From assembly GCF_002959855.1 (NCBI RefSeq), contig NZ_PPDB01000007.1, positions 62,001-126,000 of the forward strand: a stretch of 64,000 bases of DNA, in the 5' to 3' direction. The notes beneath the pieces were generated by a model. That model was given only the letters and a program-made list of their open reading frames with translations, was not told the origin of the DNA and ran no database searches. The position numbers were made by a program, and so were the translations under genes. This DNA comes from Veillonella denticariosi JCM 15641. GTDB taxonomy: Bacteria > Bacillota > Negativicutes > Veillonellales > Veillonellaceae. Positions 35,072 to 43,188 of this stretch are shown piece after piece; positions within the stretch are counted from its first letter, which is position 1; the number at the start of each line of letters is the position of its first letter.

Positions 35072-36025
35072 TTAAATGACATCGATAAAACGTTGAGCCT
35101 TACGAATAGACATGATTGCTTCATTCATAACAGTTTGAACGATGACGCGTGCCGGTTCAATCTTGTTGAGTCGATTTAAGCCTTGTCCGACTTGAACGGC
35201 ACCGTTTACAACATCACCGTCGATAGCAGCCAATTTATTTGTGCCTTGAGACATTTTTGTGCGTTCTTCCGGTGTGGTTATGCCATCGGTTTCCGCCGCA
35301 AGATAGCGCGTGGTAAAATCATTTTTCAAGCTGCGAACACCGCCGTGGCCTGAGAGAAGTCCCGTTACAACCGAGTCCGTATCGGTTGCTTTGATGATGG
35401 CTTCTTTCATATTTGGATGGGCATGACATTCTTCAGCTAACAAGAAACGGGATCCCATCTGAACGCCTTCCGCGCCCATTAATAAAGCGGCTGCAAGGCC
35501 TCGCCCATCAACGATAGCACCTGCGACTACAACGGGAATAGAGATTTCCGGCAGAATATTTTCCATTAAAGACATAGTTGTTTGTGTGCCGATATGTCCA
35601 CCTGCCTCCATGCCCTCCACGATAATTGCATCTGCACCGGCATCGGCGATGCGTTTAGCCAGCTTTAAGGACGGTACGACGGGAATGACTTTAATTCCCG
35701 CATCTTGAAACGGTTTGATATACGGTACGGGATTACCTGCACCGAGTGTAACAAATGCAGGCTTTTCGGCGATGATTATATCTACAAGTTCATCCTTGTT
35801 AGGGGCCATCAGCATGAGGTTTACACCAAAGGGTTTGTCCGTTAATTTTTTGCAGGCCCGAATTTCATTACGTGTCCAGTCCGCATCCCGCCCGCCTAGA
35901 GCGATGACGCCGGTAGCTCCGGCGTTAGCAACAGCGGCTACGAGTTCGTGTTCCGATACCCAAGCCATGGCACCCTGAATGATAGGGTATTCTATTTGTA
36001 AAAGTTGTGTTAATTTTGTTCTCAT
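35072..36025 (-). CDS. FabK / nitronate monooxygenase-family flavoprotein
   Basis: 317 residues, an FMN-dependent TIM barrel. The N-terminus LLQIEYPIIQGAMAW matches the FabK gene in the fatty-acid operon (40188), and GGHIGTQTT plus VVVAGAIVDGRG and GAEGVQMGSRF are FMN-binding blocks shared by FabK enoyl-ACP reductases and nitronate monooxygenases. Which reaction it performs is open. It is the first gene of a minus-strand unit, with AGGAGG before the ATG and a pair of palindromes upstream (36079-36140). A separate operon away from fab genes suggests a dedicated substrate or stress role. Confidence 0.85.
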   Translation of the reverse strand: MRTKLTQLLQIEYPIIQGAMAWVSEHELVAAVANAGATGVIALGGRDADWTRNEIRACKKLTDKPFGVNLMLMAPNKDELVDIIIAEKPAFVTLGAGNPVPYIKPFQDAGIKVIPVVPSLKLAKRIADAGADAIIVEGMEAGGHIGTQTTMSLMENILPEISIPVVVAGAIVDGRGLAAALLMGAEGVQMGSRFLLAEECHAHPNMKEAIIKATDTDSVVTGLLSGHGGVRSLKNDFTTRYLAAETDGITTPEERTKMSQGTNKLAAIDGDVVNGAVQVGQGLNRLNKIEPARVIVQTVMNEAIMSIRKAQRFIDVI

Positions 36026-36078
36026 ACATCCTCCTAGAATAATTAATTTATGGTTTTTGCCTATAAAACAGCGATATT

Positions 36079-36096
36079 TATAAGTACATACTTATA
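36079..36096. promoter_or_regulatory. Palindromic operator candidate
   Basis: TATAAGTACATACTTATA, a perfect 8-2-8 inverted repeat about 54 bases upstream of the FabK-like start. The regulator is unknown. Confidence 0.6.
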
Positions 36097-36107
36097 TAAT
36101 TCATATG

Positions 36108-36140
36108 ATAAGTATCGACATAAAATCATATCTTACTTAT
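36108..36140. promoter_or_regulatory. Second, spaced copy of the same operator half-sites
   Basis: ATAAGTA (36108-36114) and TACTTAT (36134-36140), identical to the halves of the palindrome at 36079 but 19 bases apart. A TCGACA/TATATA pair on the plus strand overlaps it. Confidence 0.45.
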
Positions 36141-36314
36141 ATAACATATAATAGTATAATAGTGAAATTCTGTATATAGACTTTTCTCGTTTGATATAAT
36201 ACGAATGCTAATTGATAATATATTTCAGTAAAGGTGGGCAGAATAAAACCGCATATTACATATTATCTATGCTTTTTAAATATTGTGAAAACTAAAAAAA
36301 TAAGAAAATGAGTA

Positions 36315-36343
36315 TTGAAAAGTTTCGATATCTTTGATATACT
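36315..36343 (+). promoter_or_regulatory. Promoter of rubredoxin
   Basis: TTGAAA (36315-36320), 17 bases, TATACT (36338-36343), the same pair as at nrdD. Confidence 0.7.
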
Positions 36344-36347
36344 ACAT

Positions 36348-36364
36348 TCAGATGAAGTATCTGA
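36348..36364. promoter_or_regulatory. Palindrome at the rubredoxin start point
   Basis: TCAGAT, 5 bases, ATCTGA, starting 5 bases after the -10. It is a candidate repressor site or a 5' mRNA hairpin. Confidence 0.45.
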
Positions 36365-36418
36365 ACTATTGAAAGATAAAATGTTAATCATAATTTTCAA
36401 GTGAAGGAGGAAATACAC

Positions 36419-36553
36419 ATGGAAAAATATGTATGCGTAGTATGCGGTTGGGTTTATGATGAAGCTGTAGAAGGTGTAAAATTCGAAGATCAACCGGCTG
36501 ATTATGTTTGCCCGATCTGTGGTGTTGGTAAAGACCAATTCGAAAAAATGTAA
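36419..36553 (+). CDS. Rubredoxin
   Basis: 44 residues. The iron site is plain: CVVCG (Cys6, Cys9) and CPICG (Cys31, Cys34). It is an electron carrier, common in anaerobes for peroxide and oxygen detoxification. It is shorter than the usual 52-54 residues: the loop between the Cys pairs has a gap relative to standard rubredoxins, the run from [13 protein letters not shown] to the second pair being condensed. GAAGGAGG lies 8 bases upstream of the ATG. It is monocistronic, between its own promoter and terminator. Confidence 0.95.
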   Translation: MEKYVCVVCGWVYDEAVEGVKFEDQPADYVCPICGVGKDQFEKM

Positions 36554-36564
36554 TTCATTTACCG

Positions 36565-36604
36565 AAAAGGCTATCTTAAGCGGACTTGAGATAGCCTTTT
36601 TTAT
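36565..36604 (+). terminator. Terminator after rubredoxin
   Basis: A perfect 12-bp stem (36565-36576 with 36589-36600), a 12-base loop and T's. It directly touches the -35 of the next promoter. Confidence 0.9.
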
Positions 36605-36633
36605 TTGACAAAGCACAATGTCGTGTTTATAAT
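36605..36633 (+). promoter_or_regulatory. Perfect consensus promoter of yceD-rpmF
   Basis: TTGACA (36605-36610), exactly 17 bases, TATAAT (36628-36633). The start of yceD follows 22 bases later, leaving a very short leader. Confidence 0.92.
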
Positions 36634-36654
36634 ATTATAAGTCGAGGTAAGATT

Positions 36655-37167
36655 ATGAAACTGCAAGTAGAGCAAGCAAAAGAACATATAGGAAAGAAAT
36701 TTCCTTATAGCCATACGATGCCAGCCTCTATACTTGGCGACGTAACTGCTTTTCCTTGGAGCCGTCATGATATAACCATTAGTGGTGAGTTTTGGTATGA
36801 TGGTCAAAACTACATTGTCCACGGTTCGATCACATCTAAAGGTGATTATGAGTGTTCTAGGTGTTTAAACATAACGGAACATAATCGTAATGATTTCTTC
36901 GAAGAAGTCTTTAGTGATGGTCGGGGTACAGAGGATGATGTGATTCCTTTCGATGGAGAGGAAATTGACTTGACCGAACTGATTAGGGATACATTAATCA
37001 TCAATGAACCCTCTCAAGTGTTATGTCAGGATGATTGCAAAGGATTGTGCGTTCATTGCGGAGCAAATTTAAATGTTTCACCTTGTTCTTGTGAATCCTT
37101 TGTGGTGGATCCTCGATTTGCAGAGTTACGTGCTTTGCTTGATGAGAAAGATGATAGATTGTCCTAA
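36655..37167 (+). CDS. yceD: DUF177/YceD family protein
   Basis: 170 residues. The family blocks CSRCL near residue 68 and the later Cys-rich CKGLCVHCG near residue 125 are present. YceD/DUF177 is almost always next to rpmF and is thought to act in rRNA metabolism. Here it precedes rpmF by 25 bases and shares a strong promoter. GAGGTAAG stands before the ATG. Function is inferred from context only. Confidence 0.9.
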   Translation: MKLQVEQAKEHIGKKFPYSHTMPASILGDVTAFPWSRHDITISGEFWYDGQNYIVHGSITSKGDYECSRCLNITEHNRNDFFEEVFSDGRGTEDDVIPFDGEEIDLTELIRDTLIINEPSQVLCQDDCKGLCVHCGANLNVSPCSCESFVVDPRFAELRALLDEKDDRLS

Positions 37168-37192
37168 TGATTGTATTAAGGAGGTGCAGATA

Positions 37193-37369
37193 ATGGCAGT
37201 ACCTAAGCGTAGATTGTCTAAATGCCGTCGCGATCGTCGCCGTGCTAATTGGAAATTGGAAGCTCCAGGTTATGTAGCATGTCCACAATGTCACGAACCT
37301 AAGATGCCTCATCGTGTTTGCCCTACATGTGGTCACTATAAAGGTGAGCAAGTAGTAACTAATGCTTAA
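37193..37369 (+). CDS. rpmF: Ribosomal protein L32
   Basis: 58 residues, basic. It starts [17 protein letters not shown] and has a zinc-ribbon pair, CPQC and CPTC. AAGGAGGTG precedes the ATG at 37193. It is a structural protein of the large ribosomal subunit. In many Firmicutes the gene sits just before fapR-plsX-fabH, as here. Confidence 0.97.
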   Translation: MAVPKRRLSKCRRDRRRANWKLEAPGYVACPQCHEPKMPHRVCPTCGHYKGEQVVTNA

Positions 37370-37385
37370 TATGTAAGCTGAGAGA

Positions 37386-37417
37386 AGAACGTCTGTTTAG
37401 CAGACGTTCTTTTTTTG
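37386..37417 (+). terminator. Terminator after rpmF
   Basis: A perfect 10-bp stem (37386-37395 with 37401-37410), a 5-base loop and seven T's. Confidence 0.92.
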
Positions 37418-37528
37418 CGTTTTATAGTCGGCTTTTATATTTTCGATAAAATAAATACAACAAAAATATAAAATTATTACCATATTTGGTAGATGTGTTT
37501 AAAATTCTTACCATATATATGAAAAGTC

Positions 37529-37557
37529 TTGCCAATGAGGGAATTATTGTATATACT
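37529..37557 (+). promoter_or_regulatory. Promoter of the fapR-fab operon
   Basis: TTGCCA (37529-37534), 17 bases, TATACT (37552-37557). The FapR box begins on its last base. Confidence 0.8.
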
Positions 37558-37573
37558 TAGTATGTAATATTAA
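37557..37573. promoter_or_regulatory. FapR operator
   Basis: TTAGTATGTAATATTAA fits the Bacillus FapR site TTAGTACCTAATACTAA at 14 of 17 positions and overlaps the -10 and start point. FapR bound here would repress its own operon, with malonyl-CoA or malonyl-ACP as inducer. Confidence 0.8.
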
Positions 37574-37597
37574 TACTAGGTCATAAAAGGTGGTACC

Positions 37598-38161
37598 ATG
37601 AGTCGGTTGAAGAAACAAGAGCGCCAAAAGCAGTTGCAAGAAAAACTGAATATCACGCCATTTCTAACTGATGAAGATTTGGCCGCTCACTTTGGCGTGA
37701 GTGTGCCGACTATTCGTTTGGATCGACTGGAATTAGGGATTCCTGAATTACGTGAGCGTATTCGCGTGATGGCTACAGGCGGTTATGCGCCGGAAACAGC
37801 GGAACATTTGCCGTACGAAGTAGTGGGAGAACTGATTGATGTTACCGCAGGGCAACAGGCCTTATCCATGTTGCGCACAACTGTGGATATGGAGGATCAG
37901 TTCGGTTATATAGAGCCTCAGTATTTATATGCGCAAGCAAATTCCCTGGCAAAAGTCGTCATGGGGACGACCGTTTGTTCGGCGGAAGTTGGAAATATAA
38001 AGTATAAAAGCCCTGTAAGAGCCGGTACCAATCTGGTGGCAAAAGCAGAAATTGTTCGTCGCCGTGGAAATAAGTTCTTTATTTGGGTCATCATAAGAGA
38101 TAAAATAAAAGAAGTATTTCGAGCAAAATTTATCATGGAATCCATAGAGAATAGGGTGTAA
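37598..38161 (+). CDS. fapR: FapR, regulator of fatty-acid and phospholipid genes
   Basis: 187 residues. The N-terminal helix-turn-helix is at about residues 24-45 (LTDEDLAAHFGVSVPTIRLDR), joined to a hotdog-fold domain that binds malonyl-CoA/ACP. It represses membrane lipid genes until malonyl levels rise. It is first in a ten-gene run to rnc and its own promoter carries a FapR box. GGTGG-like ribosome site before the ATG. plsX starts 3 bases after its stop. Confidence 0.95.
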   Translation: MSRLKKQERQKQLQEKLNITPFLTDEDLAAHFGVSVPTIRLDRLELGIPELRERIRVMATGGYAPETAEHLPYEVVGELIDVTAGQQALSMLRTTVDMEDQFGYIEPQYLYAQANSLAKVVMGTTVCSAEVGNIKYKSPVRAGTNLVAKAEIVRRRGNKFFIWVIIRDKIKEVFRAKFIMESIENRV

Positions 38162-38164
38162 ATT

Positions 38165-39193
38165 ATGAAAATCGCAGTAGACGTCATGGGAGGCGATTTT
38201 GCTCCTTTGGAAACCGTTCTGGGCTCCATTGAAGCCGTACGAGAAAATAGTCACATCGAAGTGGTTCTCGTAGGTGATGAGCAGCAAATTTTTGATATAT
38301 TAGAAGCTAATAATGAAGCGAATAATTCGCGTATTTCCGTGCATCATGCCAGTCAAGTTATCGGCATGGATGAACATCCGGGTCAGGCATTACGTAAGAA
38401 GAAAGATGCATCCGTTGTCGTTGCAACTTCATTAGTGAGAGATAAAGCCTGTGATGCCGTCATCGCTCCCGGAAGTACCGGTGCTGCTGTGGCTGCGGCT
38501 CTTTTCGGCTTAGGTCGAATCAAGGGCATTGATAGACCGGTTATTGCAACACCGATGCCCACGGTGAACGGTATTACGGTAATGCTGGACTCCGGTGCTA
38601 ACTCCAATAGCAAACCTAAACATCTTGTACAGGGGGCCTTGATGGGGTCGGAATATGCAAAGCTGTTATTAGGCAAAGATAACCCTACAGTAGGATTATT
38701 AAATATCGGCGAAGAAGCCACAAAGGGAAACGAAGTCGTTTTGGCTACATATCCTATTTTAGAGAAAATGAAAACCATCAACTTTAAAGGGAATGTAGAA
38801 GGCCGCGATATACCGAAAGGGACCGTAGATGTTGTCGTATGTGACGGTTTTGTAGGTAATGTAATTTTAAAGTTTGCTGAAGGTCTGGTTACGGGCTTAA
38901 CACAACTTATAAAAGAAAGCATTATGGCGAGCGGTATTTTCGCAAAGCTCGGTGCTATGCTTGTAAAACCGGCTTTGAAGCATATCGCGAAGAAGATAGA
39001 TCACACAGAAAATGGCGGTGCTCCACTTTTAGGGGTTAATGGTGTGTTTATGATTGCCCATGGCAGCTCCAAGGCTAAGGAAATCAAGACGGCTATTACT
39101 ATTGCCGGAGATTTGGTGGATCGTAAAATTATTGAACACATTCAACAAACGATAGAAATTGAAGGAGCTTTAAAATATGAGTATGATGAGTAA
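38165..39193 (+). CDS. plsX: Phosphate acyltransferase PlsX
   Basis: 342 residues. The N-terminal DVMGGDFAP and VIAPGSTGAAVAAALF are PlsX marks. It makes acyl-phosphate from acyl-ACP for phosphatidic acid synthesis. It overlaps fabH by 17 bases, so it is strongly coupled. It is peripheral on the inner membrane in characterised species. Confidence 0.96.
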   Translation: MKIAVDVMGGDFAPLETVLGSIEAVRENSHIEVVLVGDEQQIFDILEANNEANNSRISVHHASQVIGMDEHPGQALRKKKDASVVVATSLVRDKACDAVIAPGSTGAAVAAALFGLGRIKGIDRPVIATPMPTVNGITVMLDSGANSNSKPKHLVQGALMGSEYAKLLLGKDNPTVGLLNIGEEATKGNEVVLATYPILEKMKTINFKGNVEGRDIPKGTVDVVVCDGFVGNVILKFAEGLVTGLTQLIKESIMASGIFAKLGAMLVKPALKHIAKKIDHTENGGAPLLGVNGVFMIAHGSSKAKEIKTAITIAGDLVDRKIIEHIQQTIEIEGALKYEYDE

Positions 39194-40172
39194 ACCTGTA
39201 GGAATTATTGGTACAGGCAGCTTCCTTCCTGACAATGTGGTAACAAACTTTGATCTTGAAAAAATGGTCGATACTAATGACCAGTGGATCAGAGAACGTA
39301 CAGGTATTGAAGAACGCCGCATTGCACCGGAAGGCATGAACACATCTTATATGGCGGCTGAGGCAGCAAAAAAAGCCATGCAGATGGCTAAAGTTAATGC
39401 AGAAGACCTCGATATGATTATCTTCGCCACCTTGACACCGGATATGATTATTCCTTCTGCTGCTTGTGTGTTGCAAGCAAATTTAGGAGCAAAAAATGCA
39501 GCGGCTTATGATTTGCAGGCGGCTTGCTCCGGCTTTGTCTATGGATTGATTACGGCAGCAAGTTATATTAATTCTGGAATTTATAAAAAGGTACTTGTCG
39601 TGGGTGCTGAAATTTTATCACGTCGAGTTAACTGGAATGATCGCGGTACATGTATTCTCTTCGGTGATGGTGCAGGAGCGGCCGTTGTTTCTGAAGTTCC
39701 TGAAGGATATGGTATCAAAGGCATCGATATGGGAGCCGATGGTACCGGCGGTTCATCTCTTTGCATACCTGCCGGCGGTACAGCTGTTATCGCTAATGAT
39801 CAGCGTGTAGAGGAAGGGCTGACTTTCATCCATATGGATGGGCCTGAAGTATATAAGTTTGCCGTTAAAACAATGGGACGCACCGTTTTAAAATCTTTAG
39901 AACGTGCTCATATGGATTTAGAGGATCTGGATTTCTTTATTCCTCATCAGGCGAATATTCGGATTATTGATTCGGCTGCAAAACGTTTACATATGCCGAA
40001 GGAAAAAGTATTTGTTAATTTACATAAGTATGGTAATACATCTGCCGCGTCCGTAGCGATTGCTCTTGATGAAGCCTGGCGTGAAGGACGTTTCAAACGC
40101 GGTGATAATGTTGCGTTTGCAGGATTTGGAGCTGGTCTTACATGGGCGAGCCTAGTCTTGAAATGGTATTAA
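39177..40172 (+). CDS. fabH: Beta-ketoacyl-ACP synthase III
   Basis: 331 residues. The catalytic triad is visible: Cys in AACSGF near residue 116, His in PHQANIRI, and Asn in YGNTSAAS. It condenses acetyl-CoA or a branched starter with malonyl-ACP to begin fatty-acid synthesis. The ATG at 39177 has GGAG about 10 bases upstream; an ATG at 39186 is possible. fabK follows after 15 bases. Confidence 0.95.
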   Translation: MSMMSKPVGIIGTGSFLPDNVVTNFDLEKMVDTNDQWIRERTGIEERRIAPEGMNTSYMAAEAAKKAMQMAKVNAEDLDMIIFATLTPDMIIPSAACVLQANLGAKNAAAYDLQAACSGFVYGLITAASYINSGIYKKVLVVGAEILSRRVNWNDRGTCILFGDGAGAAVVSEVPEGYGIKGIDMGADGTGGSSLCIPAGGTAVIANDQRVEEGLTFIHMDGPEVYKFAVKTMGRTVLKSLERAHMDLEDLDFFIPHQANIRIIDSAAKRLHMPKEKVFVNLHKYGNTSAASVAIALDEAWREGRFKRGDNVAFAGFGAGLTWASLVLKWY

Positions 40173-40187
40173 GGAGGAAACGTCGAG

Positions 40188-41132
40188 ATGATTAAGACTG
40201 ATATTTGTGATTTGTTGCAGATTGAGTATCCGATCTTTCAGGGCGGTATGGCTTGGCTCGGTACTGCAGAACTTGCGGCAGCTGTTTCTGAGGCCGGTGG
40301 CCTCGGCATCATCGGTGCAGGTCATATGCCTCCTGATGTGTTCCGCAATGAAATTCATAAATTAAAAGAACGGACAAGTAAACCTTTTGGCTGCAACATC
40401 ATGTTAATGTCTCCGTTTGTGAAAGAAGTAATGGAAGTTGTTCTGGAAGAACGTGTTCCTGTCATCACAACCGGTGCAGGTAATCCAGGGGTTTATATTC
40501 CGGCGCTGAAAGAGATCGGTACGAAGGTTATTCCTGTAGTAGCGTCCGTGTTGCTTGCTAAACGTCTGTTGCGCGGCGGTATTGATGCGATTATTGCGGA
40601 AGGTACTGAATCCGGCGGTCACGTAGGTGATATTACGACGATGGCGTTGATCCCTCAAGTTGTAGATGCCGTTGATGTACCGGTTATCGCAGCCGGCGGG
40701 ATTGCAGATGGGCGCGGCATGGCTGCCGCATTTGCATTGGGCGCTAAAGCGGTGCAAATGGGGACTCGTTTTGTATTATCCGAAGAATGTATTGCTCACG
40801 AGAATTATAAGAATGCCGTGTTGAAAGCAAAAGATCGCGCTACGGTTATGACCGGTCTTACGACAGGTCATCCGGTACGTATTATCGATAATGCGTTAGC
40901 GCATAAGTATAAAGCGCTTGAATTTAGCGGCGCTTCCAAGGAAGAATTGGAAAGTTTGGGTGCAGGTACACTTCGTAAAGCTGCTATCGACGGTGATGTA
41001 AAAGAAGGTTCCGTAATGATCGGTCAAATTTCCGGTATGTTGACGGATGTTAAACCATGTGCAACGATTATTCAGGATATTATGACTGAAGCTGAAACAG
41101 TAATTAAAAACCTTCAAGGTCTTAGTAAATAA
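40188..41132 (+). CDS. fabK: Enoyl-ACP reductase II (FMN-dependent)
   Basis: 314 residues. TIM barrel with FMN-binding blocks: IFQGGMAWLGTAELAAAV, GAGNPG, EGTESGGHVG, PVIAAGGIADGRG and KAVQMGTRF. The FabK type replaces FabI and gives intrinsic triclosan resistance. Its place inside the fab operon between fabH and fabD makes it the housekeeping enoyl reductase, in contrast to the two related genes at 35072 and 43189. AAGGAGG before the ATG. Confidence 0.94.
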   Translation: MIKTDICDLLQIEYPIFQGGMAWLGTAELAAAVSEAGGLGIIGAGHMPPDVFRNEIHKLKERTSKPFGCNIMLMSPFVKEVMEVVLEERVPVITTGAGNPGVYIPALKEIGTKVIPVVASVLLAKRLLRGGIDAIIAEGTESGGHVGDITTMALIPQVVDAVDVPVIAAGGIADGRGMAAAFALGAKAVQMGTRFVLSEECIAHENYKNAVLKAKDRATVMTGLTTGHPVRIIDNALAHKYKALEFSGASKEELESLGAGTLRKAAIDGDVKEGSVMIGQISGMLTDVKPCATIIQDIMTEAETVIKNLQGLSK

Positions 41133-41142
41133 GGAGGCCCCT

Positions 41143-42084
41143 ATGAAAACGGCATTTGTTTTTCCCGGTCAAGGTTCACAAAAAGTAGGTATGTTACAAG
41201 ATTTGTATAATGAATATCCTATTGTGAAACAACGTTTTGAAGAAGCTGACGAAGCACTTGGGTATTCTATTACTAAATTATGCTTCGAAGGTCCTGATAC
41301 AGAGCTTGTAAAGACGGCAAATACACAACCGGCTATTTTGACGGCATCTGTAGCATGCTATGAAATCTTAAAAGAGAAAGGTTTTACGCCTGACATTGTA
41401 GGCGGGCATAGCCTCGGTGAATACAGTGCTCTTGTGGCTGCCGGCGTATTAAAATTTAAAGATGCCGTATATGTAGTTCACAAACGCGGTGAATATATGC
41501 AGGAGGCTGTACCTTTGGGGAAAGGTGCTATGGCGGCTATTTTGGCATTGCCTCGTGAAGAGGTTGTGGCTATCTGTAAGGATATCGATGCATCTGTTGG
41601 CTCCGTACAGGCAGTAAACTTCAATTGTCCTGGACAAATCGTTATCGCCGGGGAAACGGCAGCGGTGGAAGCGGCGGCGGAAAAAATGAAGGCAGCCGGT
41701 GCAAAACGCGCAGTTATGCTGCCTGTTAGTGCTCCATTTCACAGTCGTTTGATGGAACCTGCGGCAATCCGCTTAAAAGAGGAATTGGATAAAATTCAGG
41801 TGAGTGATGCACAAATTCCTGTAGTTGCGAATGTTACCGGTAAGATTTTGACTAATGCTAATGACATTAAAGAATCTCTGGTTACTCAAGCTGCTAGTCC
41901 TGTATTATGGGAAGACTGCGTAGCGGAAATGATTAACTTCGGTGTAACTCGCTTCGTAGAAGTGGGCCCTGGTAAAGTGCTTACCGGCTTTACTAAAAAA
42001 ATCAACAAAGACATGGAATTAGCTAATGTGGAAGACATTGCATCCTTAGATAAAACGCTTGAATTTTTGAAAGGGGTTCGATAA
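41143..42084 (+). CDS. fabD: Malonyl-CoA:ACP transacylase
   Basis: 313 residues. FPGQGSQ at the N-terminus, the nucleophile in GHSLGEYSAL (Ser near residue 90), and a catalytic His in PFHSRLM. It loads malonyl groups on ACP. AAGGAGG lies upstream, and fabG begins one base after the stop. Confidence 0.96.
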   Translation: MKTAFVFPGQGSQKVGMLQDLYNEYPIVKQRFEEADEALGYSITKLCFEGPDTELVKTANTQPAILTASVACYEILKEKGFTPDIVGGHSLGEYSALVAAGVLKFKDAVYVVHKRGEYMQEAVPLGKGAMAAILALPREEVVAICKDIDASVGSVQAVNFNCPGQIVIAGETAAVEAAAEKMKAAGAKRAVMLPVSAPFHSRLMEPAAIRLKEELDKIQVSDAQIPVVANVTGKILTNANDIKESLVTQAASPVLWEDCVAEMINFGVTRFVEVGPGKVLTGFTKKINKDMELANVEDIASLDKTLEFLKGVR

Positions 42085-42085
42085 A

Positions 42086-42829
42086 ATGCACTTAGAGGGT
42101 AAAGTAGCCATTGTAACAGGCGCATCCCGTGGTATCGGCCGCGCTGTAGCGATTCAATTAGCACAATCCGGTGTAGATGTCGTAGTTAATTACAGCGGTA
42201 GTGAAGGTGCAGCTCAAGAAACTGTTAAAGTTGTACAGGCGCTTGGCCGTAAAGCCATAAAAATTAAAGCTAATGTGGCCGATGCTGAAGAGGTGGCTTC
42301 CATGGTGGAAGAAGCCCATAAAGAATTCGGACACATTGATATCCTCGTTAATAATGCCGGAATTACACGTGACGGTTTATTAATGCGTATGAAAGATGAT
42401 GATTTTGATGCTGTTATCGATATTAACCTCAAAGGTGTGTATCTAGTAACGAAAGCAGTTGCAAAAATCATGATGAAGCAACGTTCCGGACGTATTATCA
42501 ATATGACATCCGTTGTAGGTGTTATCGGTAATGCGGGGCAAACCAATTATGCCGCATCTAAAGCGGGCGTTATCGGATTTACCAAGTCTTGTGCTAAGGA
42601 ATTAGCAAGTCGCGGTATTACGGTTAATGCTATTGCACCGGGCTTTATCAATACTGATATGACCGATATATTACCGGAAAAAGTTAAAGAAGCTATGGTT
42701 GCTGAAATTCCGTTAGGCCGTATGGCTGAAGCTGAAGAAGTGGCATCGGTAGCAACATTCCTTGCGAGTGATTTTGCTAATTATATTACGGGACAAGTCA
42801 TCAATGTTGATGGCGGCATGGTAATGTAG
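42086..42829 (+). CDS. fabG: 3-oxoacyl-ACP reductase
   Basis: 247 residues, a classical SDR. NADPH motif TGASRGIGR near residue 12, NNAG motif, and the catalytic YAASKAG. It reduces beta-ketoacyl-ACP. The C-terminus ITGQVINVDGGMVM is typical. Start at 42086; acpP lies 51 bases after the stop. Confidence 0.96.
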   Translation: MHLEGKVAIVTGASRGIGRAVAIQLAQSGVDVVVNYSGSEGAAQETVKVVQALGRKAIKIKANVADAEEVASMVEEAHKEFGHIDILVNNAGITRDGLLMRMKDDDFDAVIDINLKGVYLVTKAVAKIMMKQRSGRIINMTSVVGVIGNAGQTNYAASKAGVIGFTKSCAKELASRGITVNAIAPGFINTDMTDILPEKVKEAMVAEIPLGRMAEAEEVASVATFLASDFANYITGQVINVDGGMVM

Positions 42830-42880
42830 TTGTAAAATTTGACTATATATAAACCTACATTGAAAGGAGGTGAACCACTA

Positions 42881-43111
42881 ATGAGTACTTTCGATAAAGT
42901 TAAAGCAATCGTTGTGGAACAATTAGGCGTTGATGAAGCTGAAGTTACCATTGATTCTACATTCATCGACGATTTAGGCGCAGACTCCTTGGATATCGTT
43001 GAATTGATCATGGCATTCGAAGAAGAATTCAATGTTGAAATCCCTGACGACGTTGCAGAAAAAATCAAAACCGTTAAGGATACAGTAGAATATATTGATT
43101 CTGCTAAATAA
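42881..43111 (+). CDS. acpP: Acyl carrier protein
   Basis: 76 residues, acidic, from the ATG at 42881 with GAAAGGAGGTG upstream; an earlier in-frame ATG at 42839 overlaps that site and is not used. Ser36 in GADSLDIVE carries the phosphopantetheine arm. Followed by a GC-rich hairpin at 43137 that may limit read-through, as fits the high demand for ACP relative to the other enzymes. Confidence 0.97.
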   Translation: MSTFDKVKAIVVEQLGVDEAEVTIDSTFIDDLGADSLDIVELIMAFEEEFNVEIPDDVAEKIKTVKDTVEYIDSAK

Positions 43112-43136
43112 GCTGTAAAGCTGACAATTCAGCCGA

Positions 43137-43170
43137 GAGGGGGGCCGAGTGGCCTCCCCACCGGTTTTAT
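43137..43170 (+). terminator. Hairpin after acpP, partial terminator or processing site
   Basis: An 8-bp GC-rich stem (43139-43146 with 43151-43158, one G-T pair), a GAGT loop and the T-rich tail GGTTTTATTTA. The next gene starts about 20 bases later, so full termination is unlikely. Confidence 0.6.
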
Positions 43171-43188
43171 TTACAGGAGGATTTGATA

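Larger units (their letters stand above)
36026..36418. other. Divergent regulatory region
   Basis: About 390 AT-rich bases between the minus-strand FabK-like gene and rubredoxin. It holds two inverted-repeat operator candidates (36079-36096 and 36108-36140), the rubredoxin promoter (36315-36343) and a palindrome at its start point (36348-36364). No gene is supported; a minus-strand frame across it runs antisense to rubredoxin and is AT-rich chance. Confidence 0.6.

Noticed and set aside
36263..36616. Minus-strand frame of 117 codons in the divergent region
   Set aside because: AT-rich and antisense to rubredoxin and its terminator; no ribosome site.
38383..38922. Minus-strand 179-codon frame
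   Set aside because: Antisense shadow of plsX.
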